A program made the translations under genes and the position numbers. A DNA stretch of 47,544 nucleotides, from contig BFEA01000510.1 in assembly GCA_003427395.1 (NCBI GenBank), forward strand, positions 38,028-85,571, given 5' to 3'. Positions 21,778 through 33,500 of this stretch are shown here, in pieces (the stretch's first letter is position 1; every line of letters starts with the position of its first letter). This DNA is from Chara braunii (lineage: Eukaryota > Streptophyta > Charophyceae > Charales > Characeae). The notes under the pieces were generated by a model, which saw nothing but the letters and a program-made list of their open reading frames with translations, was not told the DNA's origin and made no database searches.

Positions 21778-22140
21778 CTACTCTTCTACGGCCTCAGACA
21801 CATCTCCCGAACAGAGTGTCGGTGGGTCTGAATGTGTCTGCGGGGCGATACGTGGGTCACTAGCCTTGGCCAACGCCTGAAGTGGGGAAGGTAACATTAC
21901 CACTTCAGCGCGAGTAAGAGCGGCTAACACTCCTATTGGCCCGAGGTGTTTCCCTGAGAGCTGCTCGCAGCAGCACTCCCAGGGTTCGAAGATAGACCCA
22001 CCACCGTTGGTGAGGCTACCTTCGTGGTGACCTTCTTTGCCGCGACAAGTCTTGGAAGTGCGACCATAATGGCCACAGTTCATGCATGTACCCCTAGCAA
22101 CACGGTCACGCCACCCATGCGGGTGTTCCTTGGTCGCCCT
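21778..22140 (-). pseudogene. gag zinc knuckle (nucleocapsid), degenerate
   Basis: In the frame after the gag frameshift the sequence reads CMNCGHYGRTSKTC. This is a CCHC nucleic-acid-binding knuckle in which the expected histidine is arginine. The segment then runs through a linker to VSEAVEE and an in-frame TAG at 21778, with the protease frame continuing directly beyond it. Confidence 0.8.
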
Positions 22141-23839
22141 GACCCGAGGACCGTCCTACCTTCTTCTTCCCGGTCCCCCTAGCCTTTTCCTTGATGGGTG
22201 CCACAACTCCACCATCTAAAATCTCACCACCCCCATCGTGCTCTGTGAACTCCCCAAGATCTGAGTAGTCGTCAATCTCCGTTGTTTGACCATCGTGGTC
22301 AACGAACATTAACTGACCCCTTTTTTTCCAATCTTGGGGCAGTCTCTTCCTACCATCGTTGGGTGTCTGATGCGCAGATCCTAGCTTTGCCTCGATGTCC
22401 AGAGCTTTCTTATTGAAAGAAGCGAAGGTGTGTTGTTCAACATAGGCTTCGTCAACCAGCTTGGTCCTTACCTCTGAAGGTAGGCACCTTAGGTAATCCG
22501 TTAGGAGAACCTGCTGGTCAAAACGCACACCAGGTACCACGATTAGTCGTTCTACTGCGTCCGCTAGCTCTCTAACATTCTTGAACCTTCGGGAACAAAG
22601 ACTGTTGATAGCATCAGTGGCCTTCTGAGCCCCTTGTGGGTCATGCCACCTGTTGTACACGGACCGTATGAACTCTTCCAATGTTTGGGATTGTGCCCAG
22701 GCATCAAAGTTTTGACCGTAGCCCTGTTGCTGCACTAAGCCATTTAACCAGCGGGCTGCTGATCCTTCTAAAAAGGAGGCAGCCACTACAACTTCTTGCT
22801 CTGGCCTTGTGAGCTTATGCCTCACATAAGTAGGCATAGTTCTCACCCAGGTGTCCAAGTCCTCCTCCTTCTTATCGCCAGAGAAGGGCTTGGGACTCAT
22901 CAAAGCTATCTTGGGCATCCACTGCATAGGCTGCATGGGCCCAGGTGCTTGCTGCAAAGGCTGCATAGCCACTGAAACAGGTTGTTGCATACTAACCTGA
23001 GCCTGGCTGGACAGTGGGACTGTAGTGACCACTGTTGTAGATGGTACGACTGAGACTGAATGAACCGGACCCCTAATTGCTACTAAACCACCCGGGGAGG
23101 GTATGCCAAACATGGGAGAGAAAGTTTGCCCTGTGCGTTGCGGCATCGAAGATGGACCCGCAGCTGTAGGGGGAACTACAACAAACTGTGGCGGCCTCAC
23201 CATAGTGCGAGGGCCCCGAAGTTCAGCCATAATTTGTTTCTGGCCTTCTACCAAATCAGCCAACAATTCCTGCTGAACGCTTTGCGCTTCCGCCACTGAA
23301 AGTAAGGCGCCTCGCAGCACACGGACAACAGGGTCTAATATTGACTCATCTAGTCTTTCCAGTCTGCCTAGCCCTTGAGCTGTACTCTCTAGTCTAGCCT
23401 TTCTTTGCATAGCTTTCCTTCTCCTCTCTACTACATCGTCCATCTGTCGCTGTAACTCATCCTGAAGTTCTTCTGCCTGCCGGATTTCTAAGTCCTCAGG
23501 CGTGAGTGGAGACTGGTTGACTCGCACATGACCAATCTAACTAGTGACTCCCTGAGTTCCACTCTGACCGACTCCTGACGAAGTGGGCTGTGTAGAGGAT
23601 TGCGTCATAGATGAGGTAGCCATGGCTGCACTGATGCTAGCTGAAACTCTAGCCCTAACACTGTCCTCAACTGCCCTCACTCTCCTTGCCGCTGTCCTCT
23701 CTCTAGCCTCTCTCCTCAATCTTCTCTCGTCTCGTGGACCTAACTCCAGGAATGTCAAGGGTCGACTGCGGGCAGTCCCGCGAGTAGTCCTACGGTCGTC
23801 CACTAGTAACTCCTCCTCACTTGTGCTTGCATCACTCAT
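22106..23839 (-). pseudogene. gag: gag capsid region, interrupted
   Basis: This is the structural protein of the virus-like particle. The first 100 codons (from 23839) open MSDASTSEEELLVDD and are rich in arginine and charged helices. An in-frame TAG at 23537 separates them from ~470 further codons in the same frame. The second part has a coiled-coil-like start (LEIRQAEELQDELQRQ) and the retrotransposon gag core (ASFLEGSAARWLNGLV, YNRWHDPQGAQKATD). It ends in a frameshift near 22140, so the zinc knuckle that should follow is out of frame. Confidence 0.88.
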
Positions 23840-25100
23840 GAGCTACAGTGTGTGTGATCTAAACTAGAATCCACACTGAATCCTACCTTAGCTTGACACA
23901 CATCCGCATATGATACACAACTACTTACGGTCGGCTGGAACAGAAATAGTTAGGTGATGTAGTTGCAACTAATGTCAGGTCCTACAGGATATATCAAATC
24001 TATTTTTAGATTACCCTAGAACAGATTGCAATACAGCAAAGATCTAGTCTATCTGTAGCTGTCTGTTAGTTGTTAGCAAGTCCGTAACAACTAGATAATC
24101 AAAAACAAAAATAACATCTCCTGTTGGAGATGTACACTGAATGGCAGATTGATAGTTGATTACCANTGTGAACAGTTACCGGAATCCCCCCTCCCCCTGT
24201 ATCCTTCTTGGGTAATCACTTTGTGTCAACGTCCCTGAGCATCTGGTTTGAGCAGCGTGTCTGAAGGTGTGCAATCCGGCCCACCCTTGTGCCCCAAGTC
24301 TTTGCCGAACATGCCAGCCAGTTCACTCTTATTTACCCTCGTACGGAACGAGCCTTACACCCGGTTGATCTCGCTGATCAGGAGGAATTTAAGAGCGCCC
24401 CCATCTCTTCAGGAATTATTTAAGGTCGCAGTCAGGATGACGATCACAGCCAGATTCAATCCGAGTCCCCAACCAGAAATGTTTATAGATGGTATGGTAA
24501 GCGTCTCATAAAAGGCTGGCATGCCCAGGTAGACCTCTATTGCGCAAGCAGCAGAACAAAGGACTTGCAGCCCAAGCATGCGTGTACTAGTCCCAGCGGG
24601 TTGGCATGGTGACCGTGACCTGAGTGCTTCGTCTAGGGCCCTTCAGAGGCTTCGCCCGTCTCCCACCAGCGTGCTGCCCAGGAAGAATGTCGACTCTCAA
24701 GGTTGAGCGCTCGCGACACCTCACATTGAGAGGGCTCTCAAGACAGAACTCACTTCCTCACGGTAAGAAGAGATGAAGAGGGTAGATAAGGAAGAGAGCA
24801 ACGTACCTCATAAATGCTGCCCCCAACCACAGATTTCTCTCCGGTAACCTGATGTGCAATTATGATGACCGGTCTTTGCCTCAGCAGAACCAACAGCAGA
24901 ATGCGGTTCCACTTCGGCTTAATATGCCACATCAGCGAGTTCTCATCATCCAGCATACATCCCGTATGTCACCACATAGCTCCTTGGCGCACCCACACAA
25001 CCCTGGGCCGCCTAATGTTCAACGCCAATGCCGTATCACTGCCCCACACCTCATGCGAAGCACCAATAGCTATTGCGAAGAACCAATGAAGCGCAATATG
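23840..25100 (-). other. Retrotransposon 5' leader, no gene
   Basis: This is about 1.26 kb between the primer-binding site and the gag start. I see no coding segment of known type. It contains one ambiguous base (n) at about 24166. Confidence 0.7.
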
Positions 25101-25117
25101 AACCTGCTCTGATACCA
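25101..25117 (-). other. Primer-binding site, initiator tRNA-Met type
   Basis: On the minus strand, three bases inside the 5' LTR, the sequence TGGTATCAGAGCAGGTT matches the classic plant retrotransposon primer site complementary to the 3' end of initiator tRNA-Met. Confidence 0.88.
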
Positions 25118-25120
25118 AAT

Positions 25121-26154
25121 TGCAAGGAAAATAAGCAACAGCGAGATGTCAATCCCAGATCACACGATCACATTGCAAGCCAAATAGTCACACCGTGTCC
25201 AGATAGCAGCATGGCACCAATAATACACCAATGGAGTTTCGTAGCACTGAAAACCAATGTCCATGGAGAGCACACTCTCTCCTCTCAACACAAGAGTCCA
25301 GTTCCCCTATACTCACACTTGGCGCTCAGCGCCCAGCCTACTCCTACACAGCTACTACAGACTACAAAAGACAATGCAACTGTTGACATCAGCAGCAGCC
25401 CGAAGTACTTGAAGATGACGCCCATGCAGACCATCGCCAATACAAGGTATGTGCCCTCTCATCATCATCATCATCATCATCATCCTTCACCTATCCCCTG
25501 ACTTCACCCACACCTGTCCTCTCTGTCACCCGAAGACCACCCCTGCGCTTCACTGGAGTCCAAGCCCACCAGCTATGGTGGCTGGGCTATGGCGCTGCCC
25601 TCAGCAGCACCCTTCTCCTCTGCACGACCGCACGTGCTGCACCTCGCCTCTCAGCGCTAGCAGCAGCCTATGAGCATAAGCTCCAGCAGCGCTGCCGCCC
25701 AGCATGCGAGTGCCTGAATGAGGCAGCCAGGGCCGAGCTCTTTCCTTTATGGAAAGAGTTGGCCTGCTCACGCAGCCTGGCTGCCTTGGCCTGGGCCCAG
25801 AAGCTTCCGGAAGGCCCCAGGAGGCTGCCTGGATGCAGCAGCTACTGGGCTGCTGGGCCTCGTTCGGTTGGGCGCCCAACTGTCTCTGTATGATACTCTG
25901 AATCACGGCCAGGGTCTACATTCTTTGGAAAGGCCCGGTAGGCCGTGGAAATGTCCTTGTTGCTCGGCCTGTGTTTCTTTCAACCAACTGGCGCGTCGCA
26001 ACTGCCTGAACCCCAAATATGAAATTGACAGTCGAAGGCCTTTTGCAAAAAGCCAGGCCTGCCTTCACTTAGGGCGGGCACCTCCGCCTTCACTTAGGGC
26101 GGGTAAGGCTGCAGACAGGGCCCCATAGGCCTACCGAGGACCCTGATCCTCGCA
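25121..26154 (-). repeat. 5' LTR of the chromovirus
   Basis: This LTR is 1034 bp. Its minus strand starts TGCGAGGATCAGG and ends CCTTGCA. It contains a duplicated CTTCACTTAGGGCGGG motif near 26065-26103 and a (TCA)n run near 25460. It differs from the other LTR at roughly eight positions over the shared ~434 bp, about 2%, which suggests a fairly recent insertion. Confidence 0.92.
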
Positions 26155-26158
26155 ATAG
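26155..26158. other. Target-site duplication ATAG, right copy
   Basis: This is the partner of 17811-17814. Both flanks agree for four bases and then diverge. Confidence 0.8.
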
Positions 26159-26562
26159 TGTCTGGTGGCCATTAACTCTTTTTTTGTTTAGGTAAATTAG
26201 GGTCTTAACACTTCTTATAACTTCTTAAACTAATGTAATATAATTATTATAATAATATTCTTCTGTCAAACTCACCTCTCACTACCTACCTACCTACTAC
26301 TCCTAAGGCTATACAGGGCGACACCTGCAAGCATAGCTACCTCTCACAGTGAGGGGGATATTTCATATTCCCCTTTGCCCTAGTTGTGGTCCGGGTGCGC
26401 ACAGTTGGGACCGCCAGTGAGGACCCGGCTAGAACAAAGACCGAGCGTTTCGCTAGTAATCGCGCCTCCAACATTATCGAGTCCAGCAGGATTTGAACGT
26501 ATGACATATTTATTCAACTTTATTGTCAGTTATGTGCCATTCATTGACAGGGCAGGTAAGTT

Positions 26563-26604
26563 CTTCCCTTTTTGTGTCCTGCTTCTTACCTTTTCCATAG
26601 CAGA
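26563..26604 (+). repeat. 42-bp direct repeat with acceptor-like end, copy 1
   Basis: CTTCCCTTTTTGTGTCCTGC followed by TTCTTACCTTTTCCATAGCA and GA recurs identically at 27072-27113. It ends like a 3' splice site (polypyrimidine, CATAGCAG). Confidence 0.75.
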
Positions 26605-26904
26605 AGAGGCGAGAAGAGTGATGCACGCGTGCTTACACTTGTATGCCATCATATGTAATGCCTCGAGTGTTTCATTGAATTGAAGTATTTGCTTTGAAAT
26701 CATTGATTACAACGAGTAGCATCCGCGGGGGCTATATGATGCCCAGCAACCGCCCCACATGTATACCTCTAAATAAAACAACAAAGAAACGATTGAAACC
26801 CCACCCACCATAATGGGTGTGGGTAATTGGTACATTATCCGTACATATCATGCATTGTCTTTTTTTTTTTTTTTTTTTTTTTTTTGCCCCAAGAACAGAA
26901 ACCT

Positions 26905-26966
26905 GTATGGTTCTGGCTCCTCGTCCGTTTTGGGGAGCATCAGTTTGGTTCGGTTCCTTTTCCACC
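26905..26966 (+). repeat. ~60-bp dispersed repeat upstream of exon a
   Basis: TTCTGGCTCCTCGTCC, GGGGAGCATCAGTTTGGTTC recur as TTCTGGCTCCTTGTCC, GGGGAGCATCAGTCCGGTTC at 27655-27716 and, inverted and shorter, near 35968-36000. Confidence 0.55.
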
Positions 26967-27071
26967 GGCAAGTCGATGTGATGCAACATTCACACACACG
27001 CAACGACCCAATGGATGGAAGGCCCGAGCGGATGCCATTCAATTCAAATTTCGAAATGACTTGTCTCATCC

Positions 27072-27113
27072 CTTCCCTTTTTGTGTCCTGCTTCTTACCT
27101 TTTCCATAGCAGA
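27072..27113 (+). repeat. 42-bp direct repeat with acceptor-like end, copy 2
   Basis: This is an identical partner of 26563-26604, 509 bp downstream. It lies shortly before the decayed copy of exon a. Confidence 0.75.
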
Positions 27114-27155
27114 GTCTGTTTGTAACTTTGTTGTATGTGTGCAGTTCTCTGTCTT

Positions 27156-27310
27156 TCTCTGCTATTCCAGGTGCCGTCATCTGCTTCACTCTTTTCGCTC
27201 CTTTCTCTCTGGTTTGCTGTTTTTAAAATCTGGTTGGACTCCAGGTCGATGGCGAGATATTCACAGCGACGAGCGGGCTGAGGACGCGGTTCGCAGAGGA
27301 TTTCTCCCTG
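27156..27310 (+). pseudogene. Decayed tandem copy of intron end plus start of ASN exon a
   Basis: This segment aligns with 27311-27475. Shared features are the CTCTGYTATTCYAGGT start, CTGGYTTGCTGTTTT, the acceptor GGAMTCCAG, and the exon start, which here would read VDGEIF then LRTRFAED against VNGEIY and LRKQFKED. The exon copy starts at 27245, 165 bp before the real one. It stops after ~57 nt where the next unit begins, runs into TAG, and has no convincing donor. It is therefore a dead duplicate and not an alternative exon. Confidence 0.8.
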
Positions 27311-27409
27311 TCTCTGTTATTCTAGGTCCCGTCATCCACGTCGCTCTTTTTCACTCTTTGAGTCTTTTGCCTCTGGCTTGCTGTTTTCTTGAATCTGGCT
27401 GGAATCCAG

Positions 27410-27508
27410 GTCAATGGGGAGATATACAACCATGAGCAGCTGAGGAAGCAGTTTAAGGAGGACCACAAGTTTCACACGGCTAGTGACTGTGAAGTCATTG
27501 CTCATCTG
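27410..27508 (+). CDS. ASN: ASN exon a: glutaminase-domain segment
   Basis: This exon has 33 codons, phase 0 at both ends. It follows an acceptor ending ATCCAG and is followed by the donor GTTAGT. It encodes [10 protein letters not shown] near its start and ASDCEV near its end, which form part of the glutamine-binding pocket of the class II amidotransferase domain. Most family members have GSDCE or GSDCD, so the alanine here is a conservative difference. A decayed copy of its first ~57 nt lies 165 bp upstream. Confidence 0.95.
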
Positions 27509-30500
27509 GTTAGTGGCATCCTTCCCTTGTGACTACGTGTTAGCCTTTTTTCTACACATCTGAAATTGTCTTATCTAGCATCAGATTCGAAGCGAAGCGC
27601 CTGATGAGTGGGCGCACAGTGCAAGGTCAGGAACTCAATTACTCTCTGTTTATCTTATGTTTCTGGCTCCTTGTCCAATCTGGGGAGCATCAGTCCGGTT
27701 CCTATTCGACCGAGGAAATCAATTAACTCTTTAACTACGCTTGTGTTGGTGAGATTGAATTCCGGACAAGTAAGAGTCGACTTGGAAGGCGCGAAGCGTC
27801 TGCTGACAAACAGCGGCCCTTCCCGAGACCGCCGACAAACAAGGGGCTAAGGTTTTGGCAGGCGAGCTCCATGACGGGAAACTGTCACGTGTGGGTCTGA
27901 GGGCAGGCTTTCTGCGCTGACACCTATCCTACAGAATGACACCTTTTTTTTTCTTTTTCTTTTTCTTTATGGTGATTCTGATCTTCGTGTTATGGATGTT
28001 GGTTCGTGTTTTATGACATTTTCACTATAAGAAAAAACAATCCACCAACCTCGCCTCTATTTCCTGCCTGTGGCATGTGGTGAATATCGGCTCTTTTCAG
28101 AATTTTGGATAGAGGAGGGCAAGCTTTAAAGATTGAACAAAGCAGCGGGCTTCAGACCCGAAATGCCGTCTTCAAGTAAAATAACCCATGTACTGATACC
28201 AATGGGCTTAGCTCAGTTGATACACTGAAATGTGGATGTGAGTTTGAGATCCAGAGGGAACCAGATAAATGAATTCCTGAATTACCTAGGGATGGCCAGT
28301 TTGACAATGATATCTCAAGGCCCCCCCCCGCCCCCCCCCCTCCCCCCCTCTCCTTTTTTTAAGGGTATTTAAAAAAAAAAAGAAAAAACGTGTACTACAG
28401 ATGAACACAGCAGACAAAGGGTCTCATTACGATTTGAGGTTTTGGAAGCACAAAATCTGGTTTTCAACACAACTTCAATAAATTATACTGACACCTCCTT
28501 GACACTACCTGCCCACCCTCCCCCTCCTGGCCCTTCCTTGGCCCTTTGTGAGGTCGAGCGTCAAAAATGTGCATGCAATGACTGTATGGTAGTGTATACC
28601 TCTTGAGGCATATGCATGCAGGGGCTATATCTTTTGATGAAATTTGCCTGTTAAACAACCAGTACGTTGCCCAGGCAAACTTGAGAATCGAAATTGAGCC
28701 AAGGGCAGGCGCCGAGGTAGCTCGAAAGGCCCGACCGGGAGACCTGTCTGCCCGGGCCGCCCCAGGGCAGGCGCTGAGGTAGCTCGAAGGCCCGACCCGG
28801 AGACCTGCCTGCCCGGGCAGCGGGGCAGTGTACCGGGTAAGTACCGCAGGGCCCAGGCACCTAGAAATATACTCTAGCCCTGAGGCGAATCGCGGGGACA
28901 GAAAAGGGCAAACAAATTATTTTCAAAATTGCAGGGACACGATTGAAAACAGTTCGAAACACATATTTTCCAGTTATGGTACAACTCGCTCGGTGCTGTG
29001 CAACTCTGGGTTCTTGGCACTTTTGCACATATTTCAGAATTTGTGAAAATTTTGAACACTGACTCACTGATGAATTCAAAACTTCTACTCTTGAGAACTC
29101 ATACGAGTTGTTGTAATTCCGAAACAACAGATTCGCTTCTTGCTTCCAATGTAGCGTTGAAAGTTTCGCCAAAAGTTTTTTTAAGTGAAACAAAACCACA
29201 AAACTAAAAGCTACTAGAATTTGTTTTGAAGTTTTGAACTGAGCACGCTGAATAGTAAAATGCCAAATTAATAGAACGAATTCACACATTCTGATGTTCC
29301 TTTCTTATTTGTCCAGACTCTAAAAGCCTGCGTTGCTCGCGTAAAACATAAATCTTGGGTTTATGAAAATGCGCGAAGCGATCACTTCGAAAAATAAGTG
29401 ATGTAGTGTTGTTTTCTAGTGCCGTACGTGATTTTGGTTCATAGATTCCAATTGATCACCATTCAAACTATTCATCATTCCATCGCACCATTTTGATGCT
29501 CCAGACACATTTGAAATTTTGAACACAAATAAACTATACTTGTGGTGTCTAAACTTTAAACATTCTTCATTGCATCAGAGGTGATGAAGAAACAGCGCAC
29601 AAAATAAACTTATCTGATTGTTTTGCCAGGGGCAATGAAGCAGTGCACAAAAACTCAATATTTGATTGTTTTGGCGGACTTGCCGATTGGACAGCGGATT
29701 GCACGAAAGAAAAAAAGCTCAGGCCAGCGAGAGTGACTGAAGGGAGAAGAACACTCCATCCTGCTTTGTGTTGCACTCCATTCTGTCGAGTGACCTATGG
29801 ATGCGAACTCGCCGGTGATGTGTCGCTGTTGTTGATTCTGAACAGTATGAGGAGGCTGGGGAAGATGCTGTTGCAAAGCTGGATGGGATGTTCTCGTTTG
29901 TTCTATATGATTCCCGGACGGGGAACTTCATTGCTGCTCGTGATCCGATTGGCATCACGCCAATGTACCTTGGATGGGGCCGAGATGGTGAGGATCAGAA
30001 AAGACAGTGCTCTGCAACCATGCACTCACCCAAGTCCCCAGTGTTGTTTGCGCAATTTGTTCGGGTGGACGATTGCTTACCACGCGGCTTCTCCCTGTCT
30101 GTCTCTGCCTTCCTCTTTCTTGCACACCCTTGCTTTTGCCGTATGGCATTTGACAGCTTTATGTTCACTGTACAATGGGGACCTCATTGACCCTTCCTTT
30201 TTTGTTCTTTTTTTCCTTTTTCTTTTCAGTGCATCCTACGGTCCTGGGAGGATAAGAGCACCGTGGGGTTCGATGAGTTTTCAATTTTTCGCAGATGGGT
30301 GCGGTCGATTGGTGGGGAGCAGCACCTGCTGGAAACCGGGTCCGGCGTCCCTGTTACAACGTATTCTGAGAAAAATACTGGGAGCATTACCCAGCTTCGC
30401 TTTTGCTTCCTCTGCAGCTCGACCTCCCAGCTGCTCGGCTGCCTACACTGATCTGGAGAAACTAGCCTTGCTGTTGAGGAAGCGATATTGATGCGCGTAC

Positions 30501-33500
30501 TTGATGGGGTTCTCTTATGTTGATGCCAAAGGGGTTCCCAGACATTGGTGTCCCGCCTCTGGGGAAGTAAGCAGGTGGTGTCTGGGTTTGGCACGACCTG
30601 CCTCTCAGGGTACATGGTGTGAGGATTGGGCCAACTGAAGGGGCGAGAGAGAAGGGACGATAGTTGGGGGGATGATTGGGAGTGGCTAGGGCATCTTCGA
30701 TGGGGCCATTTATCTCCAAGGGATGGGGCAGGAAGCAGGTTTTGTTGGGGTTTGCCTCAACTTTTGTCTTGGGTATGTGGTGTGAGGATTGTGCCGAGTG
30801 GAGGGGCGGGAGAGAAGAGGGGACGATTGGGAGGTATGATCTTTATGGTGGTTAGGGCATCTTTGATGGGGGCGGTTATCTCCAAGGGCTGGGGCAGGAA
30901 CAAGTTTTGTCGGGGTTTGCCTAAACTTGTCTCTTGGGTATGTGGTGTGCGCCAAGGGGAGGGGCGGGAGAGAAGAGGGGACGAGATGAGGGGACGATTG
31001 GGGGAGGTATGATCTTTATGGTGGTGAGGGCATCTTTTGGGGGTGGGGGGGGGTGCAGTTGTCTCCGAGAGAAAGTCTCAAAGAGACCCTGAGAAGAGGG
31101 AGAGGAGTTTCTAAGGGTCTCTGCCGATGGTTGGAGGATTCACCAAGGGGGCGTAGTTGGGGCTACCCTGAGGAGGAGCTGGCTCACACATTCAAGAAGT
31201 AGAGAGTGGAGGGGTCCTCTGGTGGGGATGAGAGGAGGCACTAAGTGAGCTTGGGGAGAGTGGGGCATGCCAAGGATGCGTTTGCGTCTGCAACTGGCCC
31301 TCAAGAGGAGTGGGGAGTCTCTGAGGGGATGATGGGGAAACCTCTAGAGGGGTGGCGGGGGGGGGGGGGGGGGCAGCGCTGAACATGAACTACCAAAACT
31401 GTTGCACAAACTCTGGATGAAACCCTTGGCTGGACACTTGGCGACTTTATTCGGTACCCATGGGGATGTTGTAGAACTTGTAGGATATGTTAATACATCA
31501 GAGAGTGACAGAAACCATAAAAGGATTGATTTTTTCAATTTTTTTTGTTCACTAAAGAGTGCAAGAGTAAGCAGCGCTTAGAGAGCAATAAATTGTGCAT
31601 GTGTTCAAAGTTCAAACTTAAATTACTGGCAACCTCCTCTTTCTCTGTTCTACATGTCTTCACTTACTGGCAGTCTCCATAGTTCCCTCCACCCTTCTTT
31701 TTCTGTCTGTCTGTCTACCTGCCTCTCTTTCTGGATTTGAGTTGCTTATCTGTTTGCCGATTTCTTGGTCTATATCACGGTATTATCACCGCTGCAGGTT
31801 CCTCGAGCTCTGTCCCAAATGGTTTTTGTGTCGCTTTGCTGTTGTCCGACGTCAGTCTGGTGACTGAACTGTCCCTCTTTTATCGTGGTTTGCAGGTTCT
31901 GTGTGGTTCGCTTCCGAAATGAAGGCCCTCAAGGATGATTGTGAGCGGTTCGAGGTGTTTCCCCCAGGGCACATCTTCTCAAGTGTTGAAGGTCAGCTAG
32001 CTGCTTAACAGGTTTTTGACAATTTGCGGCGAGTTTTTTGAGTGATTGTTCCCCAACCCCCCTGCCTCCCCCTCTGGTCGCCCGGATGTTTGGATATTTG
32101 GTATGCAATTGGGCCAAGCATTGACTGGTGCTGTTCTTTGCAAGCGGGAAAAAACTTCAAAAAAGAAGAAAAGAAAAGAAAAGGCAGCTGCATAAACCGC
32201 CACTGCGTCAAAGGCTGTTTTTTTTTTTTCGCTACGCAATATCGTGCTGCACCCCCAAGTTCAAAACGAACCAGTGCGGACACACATTGTTTTCCTTTTT
32301 TTTTTTGGGGGGGGGGGGGGGGCGCTGGCGGCTTCAGCCATTTGAGTCCGGTAGCCCCCAGCCCCTGAAACCGTCGGAAGTATGTGGCAACACATACTTC
32401 CGACGGTTTCAGGGGCTGGGGGCTACCGGACTCAAATGGCTGAAACCGCCAGCATGCTCGATTTGCCTGGGGTGCATAGTGGTGGGTTTCTTAATGGATG
32501 TCGATGATGTCGTATGATAAGCATGTAGCTTGTGTTTCTTGCTCATGTGAGGGAGAAGGGGTCGTTGACTCGTTTGTGGTTTTGTAGTGCCTTGAACTGC
32601 ATTCCATTTTTTTTTTTAATCACTGTGCATATCACGATGGCATGTACTGAGCAGGTAGGTTGGTGGTGAAATCCCTTTCCTGATCAGATGCCGTGTACTC
32701 TTTGCAGATCATCCCTTGTGCCGAAATCCGTTTTTGTTCTTGCCTCTGCACGAACAGTGAGGACCAATAGCAGTCATACCTTCAAAATTCAGAGTCTGCA
32801 GACCCTTCTGGGTATTGATGAGAAGTTGAGAACTGATGGTTACCCGTTTTTTTTGTCTCCCCCCATCCCCCCCCCCCCAATGTCATCCGTGCGCAGGGGC
32901 CATGCTAATCTTCTCCGTATCGTTCCAATTTTAACGGAGTCCAACTGAAGGCTATCCTAATAACTTGGAGTCCAACTGAAGGCTATCCTAATAACTTGGC
33001 TGTGTAGGAATCCTTATATGCTTATACCTGGAAATGGCTTGACTGATGGTCTTTTATGTTGCAATCAACATGCCTATCAAAAACTGTCCTTCCCTTTGAA
33101 CGGGTGTGTGGTTAGACCACGCCTCTCTCTGGTGGACTACCTTAACGCATATGCGTTGTAATCGAAGACAACACATGGGTTAGTTTCTATTCGAATACAA
33201 CGCATGTGTGTTCTATTTGAACAGCCCTACTATTCGAATACAACGCACGTGCGTTCTATTCGAATCATCGATTTTTTCTTCTTCGAAAACTCAAATACGA
33301 CGCATATGCGTCATGTTCGGGGGAAGACGGTAGTGCTCCCTTCTGTCCATGTGGGGACAATTGTTGGTGATAAACTTTTTGGTTGATGGACTCGAAAGAA
33401 GAGAGTTGTTGGTCTGATGAGTTGTACCTGTCCTGTCCATACGTAGCGTGATTAAAGAACTGCACAGCAGAAGGCAAAAGAATGGTTTCAGTGTGCCTTG

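Larger units (their letters stand above)
17815..26154 (-). mobile_element. Ty3/gypsy chromovirus, complete structure but inactivated
   Basis: The element is 8340 bp, read on the minus strand as LTR, primer site, gag, zinc knuckle, protease, reverse transcriptase-RNase H, integrase with chromodomain-like tail, polypurine tract, LTR. This gene order defines Metaviridae. The LTRs begin TG and end CA, and the 4-bp flank ATAG (17811-17814 and 26155-26158) marks a single insertion. In-frame stops near 23537, 21778, 21151, 19980, 19876 and 19796, frameshifts near 22140, 20875 and 19650, and changed catalytic residues show it cannot encode a working polyprotein. It sits about 1.25 kb upstream of the first recognised ASN exon, probably in an intron. 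Confidence 0.95.

Noticed and set aside
22106-23839. Programmed readthrough making a functional Gag
   Set aside because: The zinc knuckle is mutated and further frameshifts follow, so simple decay explains the stop at 23537 better.
25718-26128. 136-codon open frame in the 5' LTR
   Set aside because: It lies entirely within the LTR, shows no domain, and is disrupted in the other LTR by the 600-bp deletion.
26440-26510. 16S rRNA-like CGCTAGTAATCGCG and a tRNA T-arm-like piece
   Set aside because: The rRNA match is only ~14 bp with no continuation, and the T-arm stem does not pair.
27245-27325. Mutually exclusive alternative exon (VDGEIF copy)
   Set aside because: It lacks the second half of the exon, has no good donor, and meets TAG. 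It is a truncated duplicate.
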